Both the position numbers and the translations under genes were made by a program. Shown piece after piece: positions 4,226 to 5,651 of a stretch of DNA of 5,651 nt (position 1 is the stretch's first letter; the number at the start of each line of letters is the position of its first letter). Below the pieces are notes generated by a model. The model was not told the DNA's origin, made no database searches, and saw only the letters and a list, made by a program, of their open reading frames with translations. The stretch comes from Nitrospinota bacterium (GTDB lineage: Bacteria; Nitrospirota; Thermodesulfovibrionia; Thermodesulfovibrionales; UBA1546), in the NCBI GenBank assembly GCA_018896985.1, contig JAHILQ010000194.1, positions 1 to 5,651 on the forward strand. Direction: 5' to 3'.

Positions 4226-5651
4226 TTATCCAACCTTAATCTTCCAGCCTGTCCCGTCTTTCTTGTCCTCGAGTATTATTCCCTTCCCATCAAGTTCCTT
4301 TCTTATTGCATCTGCTGCTGCCCAGTCCTTTTTCTGCCTCGCCTCTTCCCTTGATGTTGTCCTGTTCAGGATGTCTTTTTCTGTCAGAGGGATTTTCTTG
4401 GTTCTCATCAATGCCATCTGCCATTCATCGGGTGTTTTCCTGAAAATATTCAAAACACTGCCGGCCTCTTTTAAAAGTTCCATTGTCTTTGAGACAAGCT
4501 CTTTTGCCTTTTGCCCTGATGGTTTGCTGTCAAGATATTTGTTTGCTTCCCTTATGAGTTCAAAGATATGCCCCACACCAAGGGCGGTGTTGAAGTCATC
4601 ATCCATTGCTGTCAGGAATTTTTCCATGAATGAATTGGCTGTATCCTCAAATGCCTTTTCAAATCCCCCCTTGCCCCCCTTTTCTAAAGGGGGGATGGGT
4701 GGATTATTTTCTAAAGAAGGGGTCATGCTCAGAAAATCAGCAATCCTTGTCAGGGTCGTATAATATCTGTCAATGGAAACCTCTGCTTCCTTGAGCTGTT
4801 CGTCAGAGAACTCTATCGGGCTTCTGTAATGAGTTGACAGGATAAAGAATCGCACAACCTCGGGATCGTATCTTTCAATGACCTCTTTGATGGTGAAAAA
4901 GTTCCCGAGGGACTTTGACATCTTCTCCTTGTCAATTGTGATAAAGCCGTTGTGCATCCAGTATCTGACAAAGGGCTTTCCTGTAAATGCCTCTGACTGG
5001 GCAATCTCGTTTTCATGATGCGGGAATATCAAATCCGCGCCGCCGCCGTGAATGTCAAAACTCTCAGCAAGATGCTTCATTGACATTGCAGTGCACTCTA
5101 TGTGCCATCCCGGCCTTCCCTTTCCCCACGGGCTTTCCCAGAAAGGCTCGCCTTCTTTTGACGCCTTCCAGAGCGCAAAGTCCATCGGGTCTTTTTTTCT
5201 TTCATCCACCTCAACCCTTGCGCCAGCCATCATGTCTTCCTTGTCTCTCTTTGAGAGCTTTCCATATTCAGGAAATTTATTCACCTCAAAATAGACGCTT
5301 CCGTCCCTCTCGTAGGCGTATCTTTTATCTATCAGCCCCTTTACAATCTCTATTATCTCTTTTATATGCTCTGTAGCCTTTGGCTCTATGTCAGCGCGCG
5401 CAACTCCGAGGCTGTCCATGTCGCTGTAGAATTCTTCAGTGTATTTCCTTGCGACCTCATTCCACGGAATTCCCTCTTTCTTTGCCCTGTTGATTATCTT
5501 GTCGTCAATATCAGTGAAATTCCTCACGAATGTCACATTAAAGCCTCTGTATCTGAGGTATCTCTGAATCACATCAAACACTATTGCGCTTCTTGCGTGC
5601 CCAATATGGCAGCTGTCATATACAGTGACGCCGCATACATACATATTCACC
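4226..5651 (-). CDS. cysS: Cysteinyl-tRNA synthetase, lacking its first residues
   Basis: This class I aminoacyl-tRNA synthetase charges tRNA-Cys with cysteine using ATP. The gene enters from the right edge, and roughly the first 20 residues of the family are missing. The first in-frame codon, GTG at 5648-5650, is an internal valine of MYVCGVTVYD, not a start. In visible numbering, HIGHA is at 15-19 and KMSKS at 243-247. The zinc ligands are Cys6, Cys186 (IEC), His211 and Glu215 (HHENE), with nearly the same spacing as in the E. coli enzyme. The helical anticodon-side domain contains AMDDDFNTALG (348-358), and the protein ends in GWKIKVG. Residues about 315-330 are an insertion (PPIPPLEKGGKGGF) encoded by the palindromic repeat at 4662-4705, in a loop that varies among CysRS proteins. 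The reading frame is intact through it, so the enzyme is probably functional. Confidence 0.97.
   Translation of the reverse strand, partial: VNMYVCGVTVYDSCHIGHARSAIVFDVIQRYLRYRGFNVTFVRNFTDIDDKIINRAKKEGIPWNEVARKYTEEFYSDMDSLGVARADIEPKATEHIKEIIEIVKGLIDKRYAYERDGSVYFEVNKFPEYGKLSKRDKEDMMAGARVEVDERKKDPMDFALWKASKEGEPFWESPWGKGRPGWHIECTAMSMKHLAESFDIHGGGADLIFPHHENEIAQSEAFTGKPFVRYWMHNGFITIDKEKMSKSLGNFFTIKEVIERYDPEVVRFFILSTHYRSPIEFSDEQLKEAEVSIDRYYTTLTRIADFLSMTPSLENNPPIPPLEKGGKGGFEKAFEDTANSFMEKFLTAMDDDFNTALGVGHIFELIREANKYLDSKPSGQKAKELVSKTMELLKEAGSVLNIFRKTPDEWQMALMRTKKIPLTEKDILNRTTSREEARQKKDWAAADAIRKELDGKGIILEDKKDGTGWKIKVG
4662..4705. repeat. Palindromic repeat inserted in frame within cysS
   Basis: This imperfect hairpin of about 44 bp has a perfect 9-bp core (CCCCCCTTT and AAAGGGGGG) around a TCT loop. 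The outer arms run from AATCC to GGATT with a few mismatches and one bulged base. On the minus strand it encodes PPIPPLEKGGKGGF in frame with cysS. The sequence TTTTCTAAAG at 4680-4689 recurs at 4707-4716 just outside the element, suggesting a partial second copy or an insertion scar. From memory, GC-rich palindromes translating to PPLEKGG-like strings are frequent between genes in some bacterial genomes. The mobility of this one is inferred, not shown. Confidence 0.8.

Noticed and set aside
4263..4763. Long plus-strand open frame of 166 codons opposite cysS
   Set aside because: It lies entirely within the cysS coding sequence on the other strand, is Ser/Phe-rich as expected for an antisense reading, and has no recognisable domain.
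5648..5650. GTG at the right edge as the start of cysS
   Set aside because: The CysRS family has about 20 residues before MYVCGVTVYD, so this codon is an internal valine and the gene continues beyond the window.

Overview
The window is bacterial chromosomal DNA in which every convincing gene lies on the minus strand, so biological order runs from the high coordinates to the low ones. The order is cysS (cysteinyl-tRNA synthetase, cut by the right edge), an M28-family zinc aminopeptidase, a 519-residue membrane-anchored protein of unknown function, a 67-residue small protein overlapping a Fic-domain protein, and mnmA (tRNA 2-thiouridylase, cut by the left edge). Compact spacing, clear Shine-Dalgarno sequences and one good sigma70-type promoter indicate a bacterium. 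The style of the genes, and a C-rich/G-rich palindrome read as PPLEKGGKGGF, recall Nitrospirota or Desulfobacterota-like genomes. That placement is an impression from memory, not a demonstrated assignment.

The two edges hold housekeeping tRNA genes. On the right, cysS (4226-5651) and the M28 peptidase (3220-4170) are 55 bp apart and could share a transcript. On the left, mnmA (1-380) follows a 161-bp gap. Between them sits an accessory block (about 381-3098) that begins at a predicted promoter at 3069-3098. It holds the 519-residue protein (1462-3021) and the small-protein/Fic pair (542-1360). By eye, the gene for the 519-residue protein is more AT-rich than its neighbours. The Fic module is bracketed by two diverged copies of a roughly 40-bp direct repeat (483-522 and 1391-1431), each placed just after the stop of the gene before it.

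The points of most interest are these. (1) The Fic domain has no usable start codon of its own near the domain. Its frame is entered either from a far-upstream ATG through a stretch that is really the gene of the 67-residue protein, or by a -1 shift from that gene. (2) The 519-residue protein joins a cysteine-containing N-terminal domain, a single transmembrane helix, an Asn/Ser/Gln-rich linker and a helical C-terminal domain. (3) A 44-bp palindromic repeat is inserted in frame inside cysS, in a normally variable loop. The Fic pair looks like a toxin-antitoxin-type module, and together with the membrane protein it could form an uncharacterised accessory or defence locus, but no direct functional link between them is visible in the sequence.
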